Source of the DNA: Peribacillus frigoritolerans
GTDB taxonomy: Bacteria; Bacillota; Bacilli; Bacillales; DSM-1321
NCBI RefSeq assembly: GCF_030676415.1
Contig: NZ_JAUUTW010000017.1
Location: 59,776-123,775 of the forward strand
Direction of reading: 5' to 3'
Length of the DNA: 64,000 nucleotides
Shown: positions 1-8,589 of the stretch, piece after piece
How the letters are laid out: each line of letters opens with the position of its first letter
Position numbering within the stretch: position 1 is the first letter of the stretch
Position numbers and translations under genes: made by a program
Notes under the pieces: model-generated
The model's input: the letters and a program-made list of their open reading frames with translations, nothing else
The model's database searches: none
Told to the model about the DNA's origin: nothing

Positions 1-1
1 C

Positions 2-46
2 AAACTGAATGACTATGTTCCCAAAAGTCTTAAAGATAAAAAGTGA
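2..46 (+). CDS. C-terminal end of a gene that begins before the window
   Basis: The first 46 bases read as the last 14 codons of an open frame ending KSLKDKK and a TGA stop. A strong terminator follows within 14 bases, which supports this being a real gene end. The next gene is a Fur-box heme monooxygenase, so an iron-related function is possible, but 14 residues are too few to identify the product. Confidence 0.55.
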   Translation, partial: KLNDYVPKSLKDKK

Positions 47-59
47 ATGACAAAAAATT

Positions 60-104
60 GGATCAGGAAGATCTGCATAACTTCCTGATCCATTTTTTAT
101 TTTG
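60..104 (+). terminator. Rho-independent terminator
   Basis: An 11-bp perfect stem GGATCAGGAAG / CTTCCTGATCC with a 10-base loop is followed by a T-rich run. It ends the gene entering the window from the left and insulates it from the Fur-controlled gene downstream. Confidence 0.9.
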
Positions 105-154
105 TTTTGGATTTAGAGTTTTAAGACAGTGTCCCTAAGCCAGAACCTCAATAA

Positions 155-177
155 TTGACAATGAGAATCGTTATCGA
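155..177 (+). promoter_or_regulatory. Fur box
   Basis: The stretch TTGACAATGAGAATCGTTAT and the following CGAC match the overlapping TGATAATNATTATCA pattern of Bacillus Fur operators with few mismatches. It lies about 45 bases before the heme monooxygenase start, where repression by iron-loaded Fur would be expected. Confidence 0.7.
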
Positions 178-220
178 CTAAGATGATTCATTATAAGTAT
201 ATCGATTGGAGTTGTTCCTA

Positions 221-541
221 TTGTTCGTTCAAATGAGAAAAACGGTGGTTAAAGAAGGTAATGCAGAACAAGTAGTAAAACGGTTCAGTGGAGAAGGGAT
301 CATAGAAAAGCAGGAAGGGTTCATCGATTTAAGTGTTATGGTGAAAAAAGTGCGACGCGGGGATGAAGAGGTCATCGTTATGATCAATTGGGAGTCGGAG
401 GCGCATTGGAAGCAGTGGGAAAAGAGTGAAGCCCATATCGCAGGCCATAAAGCAAACCTTGGGAAACCAAAGCCTGAATATATCGTCAGTTCGGAAGGAT
501 CATTATATGAAGTGGAAGCTATTAAAAAGGCAGTGAAATAA
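221..541 (+). CDS. Heme-degrading monooxygenase (HmoA/IsdG type)
   Basis: A protein of about 106 residues with a single antibiotic-biosynthesis-monooxygenase fold, the family that opens heme to release iron in Gram-positive bacteria. Recognisable features are the start MFVQMRK, a run of alternating strands (MVKKVRR, VIVMINWES) and the helix segment HWKQWEKSEAHIAGHK typical of Bacillus HmoA-like proteins. I choose the TTG at 221 because it gives the usual family start and has a GGAG ribosome site 9 bases upstream; the ATG at 233 is the alternative. The upstream Fur box predicts induction under iron limitation. The gene is monocistronic as far as can be seen. Family assignment is strong; the exact paralogue is not certain. 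Confidence 0.85.
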   Translation: MFVQMRKTVVKEGNAEQVVKRFSGEGIIEKQEGFIDLSVMVKKVRRGDEEVIVMINWESEAHWKQWEKSEAHIAGHKANLGKPKPEYIVSSEGSLYEVEAIKKAVK

Positions 542-694
542 CAGACTATAAGCTAGCCTGTTTTAATTTCCGTACAATGGATTAGATATTTCTTGAGTTA
601 CTGGGTGAAATATCCCATTTCTCAACTATCGAGGCGCATAAGGATGCGGAATGGTTACCGTTCACATACAATAGCTTACCTTCACTAAAATTCA

Positions 695-721
695 GGCTCC
701 CATTAAGGGTGCCTCTTTTTG
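695..721 (+). terminator. Terminator after heme monooxygenase region
   Basis: The stem GGCTCCC / GGGTGCC around a short ATTAA loop is followed by TCTTTTT. The surrounding 542-1113 interval has no convincing gene on either strand; its open frames are short, lack ribosome sites and do not resemble known proteins. Confidence 0.7.
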
Positions 722-1113
722 TTGATGTCGGGATAGGGTATGTAATTCCTATTCTGTTGATATAGTAAAATATCTTTTATTTTCTTTAAAATGGAGACAT
801 TTATGGAAATGTGAAGTAATGGGGAGCAGGAAGGTCGTCTAAAAAGTTTATATATATGAAATAATTGGGCTGTTGTTCTAAGAATAGCTGGAATTCCTAT
901 GTTAAAAGTCAATTGAGTTTAGAAATATTAATATACCAAAATACCATTAACGATATCTATAAAGTAGTGGTTAATTTAAAGAGAACCCAGATCGATCTTA
1001 GCTGGGATTTCAATTACGACGAAGAGCTATTCTCCTTGGAAATGCTTTTAACTAAATATATTTGATGTATTCCTTTTCCCGCTTAATGTCGTTCTCCGTA
1101 TCTCCCAATATAA

Positions 1114-1431
1114 CCTGATAGCCCTGAAGCAGTGTTTGTTTTTAATGATGAAATGGCGCTGGGATCTGTAAAGGCGATCCAGGATCTTGGCTTGAGCGTT
1201 CCCGGGGATATTGCTGTCGCAGGTTTTGATAATTTGAAAATTGCATCGATTTTTAATCCTCATATAACGACCATTGACCAGCCTAAGTACGAAATAGGGA
1301 AAAAGGCAACGAACTTATTGCTGACCTTAATGAAAGGCGGAACCATTGAAAAGAAAAAATTCGTTCTGGAAGATGAGTTGATCATCCGCGAATCTTGCGG
1401 TTCCAAATTGGAAAAAAGCTTGAATGCATAA
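1114..1431 (+). pseudogene. C-terminal remnant of a LacI-family regulator
   Basis: About 106 codons match the C-terminal part of LacI/GalR repressors: AVFVFNDEMALG, then the DIAVAGFDN strand and the HITTIDQP motif, ending in the usual helix and ESC tail. The N-terminal helix-turn-helix and the first half of the sugar-binding domain are missing, and a TAA stop lies directly upstream in frame. With no start codon or ribosome site it is a truncated relic, not a working repressor. Its former target genes are not visible nearby. Confidence 0.85.
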
Positions 1432-1467
1432 AAATGTTTGGCAAGATTGCTATGTTAGTAAATGAAT

Positions 1468-1492
1468 GGCTTCCTTTTATGGGAGCCTTTTT
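1468..1492 (+). terminator. Terminator after LacI remnant
   Basis: The hairpin GGCTTCC / GGGAGCC with a short T-rich loop is followed by TTTTTG. It lies 36 bases after the LacI remnant's stop. Confidence 0.75.
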
Positions 1493-1506
1493 GCATGTCG
1501 ACTAAG

Positions 1507-1530
1507 ATGTGAAAAAACCACATTTTTTGG
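1507..1530 (+). terminator. Second small hairpin with T tract
   Basis: ATGTG and CACAT flank an A-rich loop and are followed by six T residues. It is weak and could work in either direction. The rest of the interval to 1935 holds a 60-codon open frame (IPGIFLISCLLLIGMGAVLG) without a usual start codon; I do not call it a gene. Confidence 0.45.
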
Positions 1531-1935
1531 GGGGCAAACATACCAGGGATTTTTCTAATTTCATGTTTGCTTCTAATAGGGATGGGAGCTGTTTTAGGTA
1601 CCAACGTTCCGCCTCCGAGTAACCAAAATTCAGGGTCATTCACAGTGAATGGAGCCAACACTGTTTACCGTTCCTGTGACTGGTCGCTAACAGGTGACGA
1701 TCATTCGGCTGAATTAATGTAAGCTGTAACATTAATAATATGGAAAGGTGATATTGGATTTTTTTTGATTGAATGTTCAGGGCTTTTTAATTGGCCTTAT
1801 TATCGATATTCATAATAGGTTTCACTTCGAATTGCCGGCATATAAGTTTACAAAAAGCGCCCTTAGCTTAAATAGCATCTATGACTAAAGGCTAAGGACA
1901 TTCATGGTTTACAGGGGGTTCTAGTCCGGATGAAT

Positions 1936-3339
1936 TTACAAATACTTTTTGTATTTCTTTAATTTATAGATGACTGTTGGCTGGCTGATGCCCAAATGTT
2001 CTGCCATTTCATATGTGGTTTTACATTTTTTCCATGCTTTTGCAATCAGTTGCCTTTCAACCTTTTCCAGTGTCTTCTTTAAATCGAAATTCTCTTCACA
2101 TTCCTGTTCGATAGCCAAGAAGGTGGAGTCTTCAGGCTGTTCTATTTGCCCTGTGATGGATTGCGGAAGGTGTTCGGGAAAGATAATTGATTCTTCGATG
2201 GTCAGGATTAAACGTTCAATTAAGTTTTCTAATTCCCGTATATTTCCGGGCCAATGATAATGGGTCAAAACTTCATAAGTCGATGGATGGATTTTTTTGA
2301 ATTTCTGGTATTTATCACTGGTTTTCTGTAAGTAATGCTGAATTAAGAGAGGGATATCTTCTTTACGTTCATGTAATGCCGGAATTTGGATGGGAATCAC
2401 ATTCAAACGATAAAATAAGTCCAATCTAAACTTACCTTGACTTACCATCTCCTTCAAATCTTGATTAGTTGCTGTAACCAGGCGGAAGTTAATATGGTTT
2501 TCTTTTTTTCCACCGATGCGCTTTATCTTTTTTTCCTGTAATACTTTCAGTAATTTAGCTTGCATGGCAAGTGGGAGTTCCCCGATTTCATCTAAGAAAA
2601 GAGTTCCGCTGTCAGCCTGCTCAATCAGGCCTTGCCTCCCTTGTTTATTTGCCCCTGTAAATGATCCCGGCTCATAGCCGAATATTTCTGATTCAAACAA
2701 ACTATCAGGTATCGTGCTGCAATTCACTTCGATGAAAGGTTCTTTCTTTCGGTTGCTTTGGTCATGAACAGCACGGGCAAAAGTGCTTTTCCCTACCCCG
2801 GAAGGTCCTAATAAGAGAATCGTGGCATCGGTTTTTGCAACATTATGGATCGTTTTTAAAATATGCTTCGTTTCATTACTTCTAGCAATCATATAATGGT
2901 AATCCAGTTCCTTTTCTCTTAAATCCTCGACTTCCGTTTGATAGCCTTTTACTTTTCGTTGTAATTGTTCAAATTGATCCTGCAATTGCAGGATCTCGGT
3001 TTGATCCTGACCATAGCTGATTACCCTAACGAGATGTCCTTCCTTATTAAAAATGGGATAGCCAGTCGACATGACAATATGACCCGTTTTCGTTTCTTGC
3101 ATTATGCGCTTCGCTTTCTTTTCTTTTAAAACAATCGCATTGATGGAAGGTGTGAGAAGGCCCTCGCTTTCTAGTTGATAGACGGAGGTACCGATATAAG
3201 AGTCACTTTCCATACCATAAATCTCCCAAAGCTTTGGGTTAGAATATAAAATGATTCCATCTTGATCGGTAATGAGAATGTTATTATTCGATGTTTCAAT
3301 AATCTTATTTAGTTCTTCCTCCAGCATATCGTCATACAT
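1936..3339 (-). CDS. Sigma-54-dependent transcriptional activator (PAS, AAA+, Fis HTH)
   Basis: A 467-residue enhancer-binding protein that would remodel Sig54 polymerase. Residues about 10-115 form a PAS sensor domain and 115-150 a coiled linker. About 155-385 form the AAA+ domain with Walker A GPSGVGKST, Walker B TLFLDEIGE and the loop EPGSFTGA, in which the family's GAFTGA reads GSFTGA. A Fis-type helix-turn-helix occupies the last 40 residues (MAEHLGISQPTVIYKLKKY). The gene is divergent from the ureohydrolase operon, whose promoter has the Sig54 -24/-12 form, so this protein is almost certainly its activator (inference from position, as for RocR-like regulators). The ligand sensed by the PAS domain is unknown; a guanidino compound would fit the operon. 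Confidence 0.93.
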   Translation of the reverse strand: MYDDMLEEELNKIIETSNNNILITDQDGIILYSNPKLWEIYGMESDSYIGTSVYQLESEGLLTPSINAIVLKEKKAKRIMQETKTGHIVMSTGYPIFNKEGHLVRVISYGQDQTEILQLQDQFEQLQRKVKGYQTEVEDLREKELDYHYMIARSNETKHILKTIHNVAKTDATILLLGPSGVGKSTFARAVHDQSNRKKEPFIEVNCSTIPDSLFESEIFGYEPGSFTGANKQGRQGLIEQADSGTLFLDEIGELPLAMQAKLLKVLQEKKIKRIGGKKENHINFRLVTATNQDLKEMVSQGKFRLDLFYRLNVIPIQIPALHERKEDIPLLIQHYLQKTSDKYQKFKKIHPSTYEVLTHYHWPGNIRELENLIERLILTIEESIIFPEHLPQSITGQIEQPEDSTFLAIEQECEENFDLKKTLEKVERQLIAKAWKKCKTTYEMAEHLGISQPTVIYKLKKYKKYL

Positions 3340-3433
3340 AAGTTCCGCTCCTTTGGGTTTTTGGGATGCTGTTTAATTAAAATATAAATCAAAAAGTCTA
3401 AATAATCAAAAAATTAATTAAAAAACTGGAAAA

Positions 3434-3449
3434 CGATTAAGTTTTTAAT
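3434..3449 (+). promoter_or_regulatory. Candidate upstream activator site for the Sig54 regulator
   Basis: GATTAA-GTTT-TTAATC is a perfect 6-bp inverted repeat about 52 bases before the -24 element. Enhancer sites of Sig54 activators are commonly such palindromes upstream of the promoter. No second copy was found, so confidence is moderate. Confidence 0.5.
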
Positions 3450-3500
3450 CATTTGATGAAACAAAATAACGAAAAGCCTTATATGCCGCAGTGAAATAGT

Positions 3501-3516
3501 TGGCCTGAATCTTGCT
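3501..3516 (+). promoter_or_regulatory. Sigma-54 promoter (-24/-12)
   Basis: TGGCCTGAATCTTGCT matches the consensus TGGCAC-N5-TTGCW, with exactly 10 bases between the GG and GC dinucleotides. It lies 144 bases before the ureohydrolase start and downstream of the divergent Sig54 activator gene, so it should drive the 3660-8084 operon. Confidence 0.88.
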
Positions 3517-3659
3517 TGTGTAAAGGGTAAGAAGAGAATTTTAAACAAGGGTGTTATATATATCCATTCTATTAGAAAAGATGGAGGTTTGTATGACATC
3601 TGGAATGACAGTGGAGTGAAAAATAATAATAGCAGAATTAGAATTTAGGAGGATGTTAC

Positions 3660-4658
3660 ATGATGAAGTATCAACCGAAAGACTCATTCAAATCACCCCG
3701 TTTTTGTGGAGTGCGTACGTTTATGCGGCTCCCATTTATTGAACGGGTAGATGAACATATGGATTTTGTCATTACGGGAATTCCTTTTGATTCCGGGCAA
3801 TCATTTAGAACGGGTGCGAGATTCGGACCAGAAGCCATTCGCGATTTCTCAATCCTTTTACGTCCTTATAATCCAGAACAAGATATTAATATTTTTGACT
3901 ATATATCAGGAATTGATTATGGGGATATTCCGATCATTCCGGGGTATATTTCTGAAACATATAAAAAGATCGAAGAAGAGCTTACTCCCGTCATTGAAAA
4001 AGGAATCATTCCCATTTCATTGGGAGGCGATCATTCCATTACGCTAGGGGAGTTACGTGCGATCGTAAAAAAACATGGACCAGTTGCCCTGCTTCAATTC
4101 GATGCTCACTCTGATACTTGGGATAGTTATTTTGATCAAAAGTATAATCACGGAACCGTTTTTCGCCGTGCAATAGAAGAGGGTCTCATCGATGTATCGC
4201 GATCTCTGCAAATTGGTATGAGAGGTGGTCTGTACGGACCGGAAGATCTTCAGGATGCCCGGGATTTAGGTTTGGGTGTTTATACGACAAACGATTATAA
4301 ACGTATCGGGGTCGAAAAGATGCTAGGGGTCATTCATGAGCGTGTTGCGAATGGTCCGGTGTTTTTATCTTTTGACATTGATTTTTTAGATCCGGTCTAT
4401 GCTCCAGGAACGGGCACCCCTGAAGTTTCCGGTGCCAGCATTGATGATGCTCTAGCCTTGGTGAGAGGATTGACGAATATAGATTTTGTTGGATTCGATC
4501 TTGTTGAGGTTTTACCATCATACGATCACGGACAAATCACGGCTGCCGCAGCCGCTAATATTGTCTATGAATTCATCACACTCATCGCTCTCGCAAAAAA
4601 AGGGAAACTGGAGAAAAAAGAGAGAGTGGAAGATTTGGAAACGCAGCTTAACAACTAG
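3660..4658 (+). CDS. Ureohydrolase of the arginase/agmatinase family
   Basis: A 332-residue manganese enzyme that hydrolyses a guanidino group to urea and an amine. The metal ligands are all present: GGDHS near residue 123, FDAHSD near 148 and FDIDFLDP near 240, together with the family motif GTGTPE. Start at the first of two ATGs, with AGGAGG upstream. It is the first gene of an operon with a sodium:solute symporter, a class II aldolase and a 2-hydroxyacid dehydrogenase, driven by a Sig54 promoter. That context suggests catabolism of an imported guanidino acid (for example guanidinobutyrate-like) rather than polyamine synthesis. The exact substrate cannot be told from sequence. Confidence 0.9.
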   Translation: MMKYQPKDSFKSPRFCGVRTFMRLPFIERVDEHMDFVITGIPFDSGQSFRTGARFGPEAIRDFSILLRPYNPEQDINIFDYISGIDYGDIPIIPGYISETYKKIEEELTPVIEKGIIPISLGGDHSITLGELRAIVKKHGPVALLQFDAHSDTWDSYFDQKYNHGTVFRRAIEEGLIDVSRSLQIGMRGGLYGPEDLQDARDLGLGVYTTNDYKRIGVEKMLGVIHERVANGPVFLSFDIDFLDPVYAPGTGTPEVSGASIDDALALVRGLTNIDFVGFDLVEVLPSYDHGQITAAAAANIVYEFITLIALAKKGKLEKKERVEDLETQLNN

Positions 4659-4758
4659 TTTCCTCATTTAACTGTAAAGAAGGAAGGAATCGGTGAAATC
4701 CTTTCTTCCCTCTTTACAAAGCGATAAGAACAATACAAGCCCAAAAGGAGATGTGTAC

Positions 4759-6198
4759 ATGCATATTTTGGATATATCGATCATGATTCTATATTTTTCT
4801 GTTTTAATCATTGTGGGAGTAATTGGATCCAAACGGGCAAAAACAGCAGATGATTTCATTGTGGCAGGACGTAATCTCGGTCATTTTATGTATTTATCCT
4901 GTTTAGCTGCTGTGATATTAGGGGGTGCTTCTACTCTAGGAACAGCAAAGTTAGGTTATCAGTTTGGGATATCCGGTATTTGGCTAGTGGTGATGATCGG
5001 ACTCGGCATTATCGCTATCGGGTTATTTTTGACAAATAAGATATTTAATTTAAAAGTATTGACGATCAGTGAGATGCTTGAGAAGCGCTATAATTCTCAA
5101 ACAAGATTGATCAGTGCCCTTGTCTCTGTTATCTATACATTCATGCTGACTGTAACGCAAGTGATTGGGATGGGGACAATTTTACATGTTTTGGCTGGCT
5201 GGAATTTAACTGTTTCCATGATAGTCGGGGGTGGAATCGTTTTATTTTATACAATATTAGGAGGTATGTGGTCAGTCACCATGACTGATGTCGTGCAATT
5301 CGTCATCATGACGATCGGTATTTTCTTTATCATGCTTCCGATGAGCATCTCTAAGGCAGGCGGGTGGGGCTCGCTTAAAGAAAATCTCCCTGCATCACAT
5401 TTTGAATTAGGCAACATTGGCGGAGAGACAATTTTTCAATATTTCCTGCTATTTACTCTAGGGGTGGTTGTTGGTCAAGATATTTGGCAGCGTCTTTTTA
5501 CCGCACGAACCAAAGCAGTTTCTCGTGGGGGAACGATTGGAGCGGGTATATATAGTGTTTTTTATGCGATTGCAATCAGTATCATTGGAATGTGCGCTTT
5601 TATTATCCTTCCTAATTTAGGAGATCCACAAAATGCATTTACCAGTATAGCGATGGTAACTTTACCTGCTGGTCTATTGGGGGTTGTCATTGCGAGTGTG
5701 GTATCTGCCCTTATGTCCACAGCTTCAGGAACTTTGCTTGCTTCGTCCACTTTAGTTGTTAATGACATCATAAAAAAATATATGGGTCCAGGAATGAATG
5801 AACGTCAATTTTTAAAAACATCCCGAATCACAACTTTAACGATTGGTGTATTGACCATAATCGTTTCGATATGGATTCAAGATATTTTAGTTGCATTGGA
5901 TGTAGCTTACGCCATTTTATCAGGTGCCGTGTTCTTTCCGATCATTCTTGGTTTCTTTTGGAAAAGGGTTACGGCTACAGCAGCATTTTACTCCATTCTG
6001 GCCAGCATGATCGTTATTATTGTGGGATTGGTGATTAATGGACCTTCCTCCACTCAACCAATTCTGTACGGGCTCGCTACTAGTTTTGCCGTCATCACTA
6101 CGATTACTCTCCTAAGTTCGAATAATGAACACAAGAACGAAAGTGAAGTAAAGCAAGATGTAAAGGGTAAAGCTGACATGGACACCATGGCTAATTGA
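4759..6198 (+). CDS. Sodium:solute symporter family transporter
   Basis: A 479-residue membrane protein with about 13 hydrophobic segments and the SSS-family signatures: a start SIMILYFSVLIIVGVIG, the GRNLG segment near residue 35, and GGMWSVTMTDVVQ in the middle. I start it at ATG 4759 because AAAAGGAGAT sits just upstream; an in-frame ATG 66 bases earlier lacks a ribosome site. It lies 100 bases after the ureohydrolase gene in the same operon and presumably imports its substrate. The short charged C-terminus is cytoplasmic. Substrate is inferred from context only. Confidence 0.9.
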   Translation: MHILDISIMILYFSVLIIVGVIGSKRAKTADDFIVAGRNLGHFMYLSCLAAVILGGASTLGTAKLGYQFGISGIWLVVMIGLGIIAIGLFLTNKIFNLKVLTISEMLEKRYNSQTRLISALVSVIYTFMLTVTQVIGMGTILHVLAGWNLTVSMIVGGGIVLFYTILGGMWSVTMTDVVQFVIMTIGIFFIMLPMSISKAGGWGSLKENLPASHFELGNIGGETIFQYFLLFTLGVVVGQDIWQRLFTARTKAVSRGGTIGAGIYSVFYAIAISIIGMCAFIILPNLGDPQNAFTSIAMVTLPAGLLGVVIASVVSALMSTASGTLLASSTLVVNDIIKKYMGPGMNERQFLKTSRITTLTIGVLTIIVSIWIQDILVALDVAYAILSGAVFFPIILGFFWKRVTATAAFYSILASMIVIIVGLVINGPSSTQPILYGLATSFAVITTITLLSSNNEHKNESEVKQDVKGKADMDTMAN

Positions 6199-6244
6199 TG
6201 GTTCGGCAAAAAAAAAGGAAAAAGAATCGAGGAGGAAAGTAAAA

Positions 6245-7006
6245 ATGACAAAGACAATTTCCTTGCAACCCGCAACATTTAATACAATGGAAGAAGAACG
6301 CAATCACCGGAAGGAACGTTTGGCAGCTTCATTCCGCCTTTTTTCAAAGTTTGGTTTCGATGAAGGGATAGCTGGCCATATTACGGTCCGTGATCCTAAA
6401 TATACAGACTATTTCTGGGTCAATCCGTTTGGGATGCATTTTAGTCAAATTTCCGTTTCGGATCTTATATTGGTTAACCATAAAGGTGATATTGTAGAGG
6501 GTGAACATTCAGTGAATGGTGCTGCTTTTGCCATTCATTCTGAAATTCATAAAGCGCGACCGGACGCGATTGCAGCGGCACATGCTCATTCGGTCTATGG
6601 AAAGACATGGTCTTCCTTAGGAAGACTGTTAGATCCGATTACGCAAGATGCCTGCCAATTCTACAATGACCATGCATTATTTGATGATTTTACTGGTGTG
6701 GTTTATGCATCCGAAGAAGGAAAGCGCATCGCTAAGGCTTTAGGTCAATACAAAGCTGTCATCCTCCGCAATCATGGATTGTTAACGGTGGGCCAATCTG
6801 TAGATTCAGCTGCTTGGTGGTTCATAACGATGGAACGTTCATGTCAAGCACAGATAATGGCTGAATCTGTAGGTAAGCCGATTTTTATAGAAGAAGAGTA
6901 TGCAAAGTTAACGGCAGAACAAACGGGAACGGAATATGAGGGATGGCTGAGTTTTCAGCCTCTTTGGGACAAAATCAGAAAAGAGCAACCAGATTTCTTG
7001 AAGTGA
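6245..7006 (+). CDS. Class II aldolase/adducin-domain protein
   Basis: A 253-residue protein with the zinc-site pattern of the AraD/fuculose aldolase family: GHITVRDP near residue 43, HAHS near 118 and RNHG near 178. Proteins of this length and type are often annotated as class II aldolase family in degradative operons, and the catalysed reaction varies. It starts 47 bases after the symporter with GAGGAGG upstream and is co-directional with the rest of the Sig54 operon. A role in processing the carbon skeleton released by the ureohydrolase is plausible but unproven. Confidence 0.85.
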   Translation: MTKTISLQPATFNTMEEERNHRKERLAASFRLFSKFGFDEGIAGHITVRDPKYTDYFWVNPFGMHFSQISVSDLILVNHKGDIVEGEHSVNGAAFAIHSEIHKARPDAIAAAHAHSVYGKTWSSLGRLLDPITQDACQFYNDHALFDDFTGVVYASEEGKRIAKALGQYKAVILRNHGLLTVGQSVDSAAWWFITMERSCQAQIMAESVGKPIFIEEEYAKLTAEQTGTEYEGWLSFQPLWDKIRKEQPDFLK

Positions 7007-7094
7007 TCATAAAGCACGGCATGGTATAATCGCAACGGATTGCCTTCCCATAAAAGAGGGAAAAGGAATCGCAGGTTCTTGAGGAGGTTTTATA

Positions 7095-8084
7095 ATGTCT
7101 GGTTCTAAGAAAACAGCACCTTCACTTTATATCAGGGGCGATATACCGGAAAAATACATCAATGAGTTTAAGGAGATTTGTTCAGAGGTTGTTGTCGAGC
7201 CATGGGAATTCGGCGAACCTGAACCACAGCCAACAGTTGATTTATCAAGGTTTGATGTCCTTTATACGCTGGGGCTTCATGATAATCTTAACATTATAAA
7301 AAAAGCTCCAAAGATTAAATGGGTCCATTCAGACAGTGCTGGAGTGGAGGCCATGCTGAATCAAGATATACAAAACAGCGATGTCATCATCACTAATGTC
7401 AAAGGCTGCACATCTGTCCCGATAGCCGAGCATACAATTGCGATGCTATCTTCGTTAGCAAGAGGCGTACCGACAATGGTCAGAAATCAAATAAACAAAA
7501 CTTGGGTTGAAATTCCTGTGAAAGATCTTGAAAATGCCACAGTGGGGATAATTGGGTATGGTGATATTGGCTATGAGATAGCCAAGAGATGTAAAGCACT
7601 AGGTATGAATGTTATTGGGTGCCGCCGGAATCCCTCCAAGAGAAACAAAGAATATGAACCTGCTGATTTGATAATGGGAATGGATCAAGTGGATGATGTC
7701 CTTTCTAAGTCCGATTTTGTTGTCTTGGCACTCCCGTTTACAAAAGATACCTCATACTTTTTTAATAAAGAACGCTTAAATAAAATGAAAAAAGGCAGCT
7801 ATGTAATTAATGTCGGCCGTGGTAATACGATTGTAGATGATGATTTAATTCTTTCCTTGAGCAATGGGTACATAGCAGGAGCGGCTCTCGATGTGTTTGA
7901 AGTAGAACCTTTACCTAAGGATCACCCTTTCTGGCAGCTGGAAAATGTCATGGTTTCCCCACATAATGCATACAACTCTTCCAAACACCTAGATCGTGTG
8001 ATGGAATTATTCCTGAAAAATTTAAAGCTTTTTTCTGACGGTAAACCCCTAATGAATGTTGTGGAAAAAAAACTTGGTTATTAA
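7095..8084 (+). CDS. D-isomer specific 2-hydroxyacid dehydrogenase
   Basis: A 329-residue NAD(P)-dependent dehydrogenase. The Rossmann motif GYGDIGYEIAKR lies near residue 155, the catalytic Arg in NVGRGNTIVDD near 240, the Glu in VFEVEPLP near 267 and the His in SPHNAY near 289. A GAGGAGG ribosome site precedes the ATG. It is the last gene of the Sig54 operon, 88 bases after the aldolase gene and followed by a terminator. It probably reduces or oxidises a 2-keto/2-hydroxy acid made by the pathway. Confidence 0.9.
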   Translation: MSGSKKTAPSLYIRGDIPEKYINEFKEICSEVVVEPWEFGEPEPQPTVDLSRFDVLYTLGLHDNLNIIKKAPKIKWVHSDSAGVEAMLNQDIQNSDVIITNVKGCTSVPIAEHTIAMLSSLARGVPTMVRNQINKTWVEIPVKDLENATVGIIGYGDIGYEIAKRCKALGMNVIGCRRNPSKRNKEYEPADLIMGMDQVDDVLSKSDFVVLALPFTKDTSYFFNKERLNKMKKGSYVINVGRGNTIVDDDLILSLSNGYIAGAALDVFEVEPLPKDHPFWQLENVMVSPHNAYNSSKHLDRVMELFLKNLKLFSDGKPLMNVVEKKLGY

Positions 8085-8142
8085 CAGTGATCGGTCTTTT
8101 GAAAAGAAAGTTTCAACGATCAATCATAAGAATGAAGTACGG

Positions 8143-8170
8143 GCAGACCCTGATTGGGTTTGCTTTTTTT
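8143..8170 (+). terminator. Terminator of the Sig54 operon
   Basis: GCAGACCC / GGGTTTGC pair around a TGATT loop, followed by seven T residues. It lies 60 bases after the dehydrogenase stop. Confidence 0.85.
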
Positions 8171-8253
8171 GTTTAAAAGCCACCCCTTCATTTTTTTCTT
8201 GTATAGGACAATCTCTGATCAGGAAAAGCTGGATATAAGGAGGCGATGTATGA

Positions 8254-8346
8254 ATGGGTACTTTCGAAGTTATTTCCCTAATGCTAAGCTTTGGCATGTT
8301 TGTAATTGCTATTCTTGATTTCAAAAATCATGACAAGAATCCTTGA
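8254..8346 (+). CDS. Small holin-like toxin peptide (Hol_Tox/TxpA-like)
   Basis: A 30-codon frame starting GTFEVISLMLSFGMFVIAIL with a polar DFKNHDKNP tail. An N-terminal F/YE...LML...F pattern followed by one membrane helix is the signature of the small holin-like toxins of type I toxin-antitoxin loci in Bacillus. AAGGAGG lies 9 bases before the ATG, so translation is credible. The transcript would end at the strong hairpin at 8453. An antisense antitoxin RNA is expected in this family, but I cannot point to its promoter with certainty. It stands alone between the Sig54 operon and a TetR gene. Confidence 0.65.
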   Translation: MGTFEVISLMLSFGMFVIAILDFKNHDKNP

Positions 8347-8452
8347 AGATAATGATGACAGGCCGATGTATTTGAATTAATAATGGAAGCGTTTAAAAAA
8401 ATACCGGATTCTATATAGAAGGTATTGATTTCCTCGATTTTTTAAACTTGCA

Positions 8453-8481
8453 GAGAACACCATTATGAGGTGTTCTTTTTG
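8453..8481 (+). terminator. Terminator after holin-like toxin
   Basis: AGAACACC / GGTGTTCT form an 8-bp stem with loop ATTATGA, followed by TTTTT. It lies about 107 bases after the toxin stop, leaving room for an overlapping antisense RNA. Confidence 0.85.
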
Positions 8482-8517
8482 TTTTCAATAGCATATTCCG
8501 CTCAGAGGCTGTCATTT

Positions 8518-8546
8518 TTGACAAAACAATGATATACAAGTATAGT
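8518..8546 (+). promoter_or_regulatory. SigA promoter and operator of the TetR-efflux operon
   Basis: TTGACA, a 17-base spacer and TATAGT form a near-consensus promoter. Directly downstream (8551-8571) AATAGACCGGTTGATATAAT resembles the operators of LmrA/YxaF-type TetR repressors, which contain a TAGACC core, so the operon is probably autorepressed. Confidence 0.75.
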
Positions 8547-8589
8547 TTATAATAGACCGGTTGATATAATTCGAAGGAGTGATCCAGCT

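Noticed and set aside
1455..1661. Minus-strand 68-codon frame near the LacI remnant
   Set aside because: No family resemblance or ribosome site; it reads through two terminator hairpins.
1548..1720. Possible small exported protein with IPGIFLISCLLLIGMGAVLG
   Set aside because: No standard start codon after the G-rich stretch and no known family; left as an unexplained open frame.
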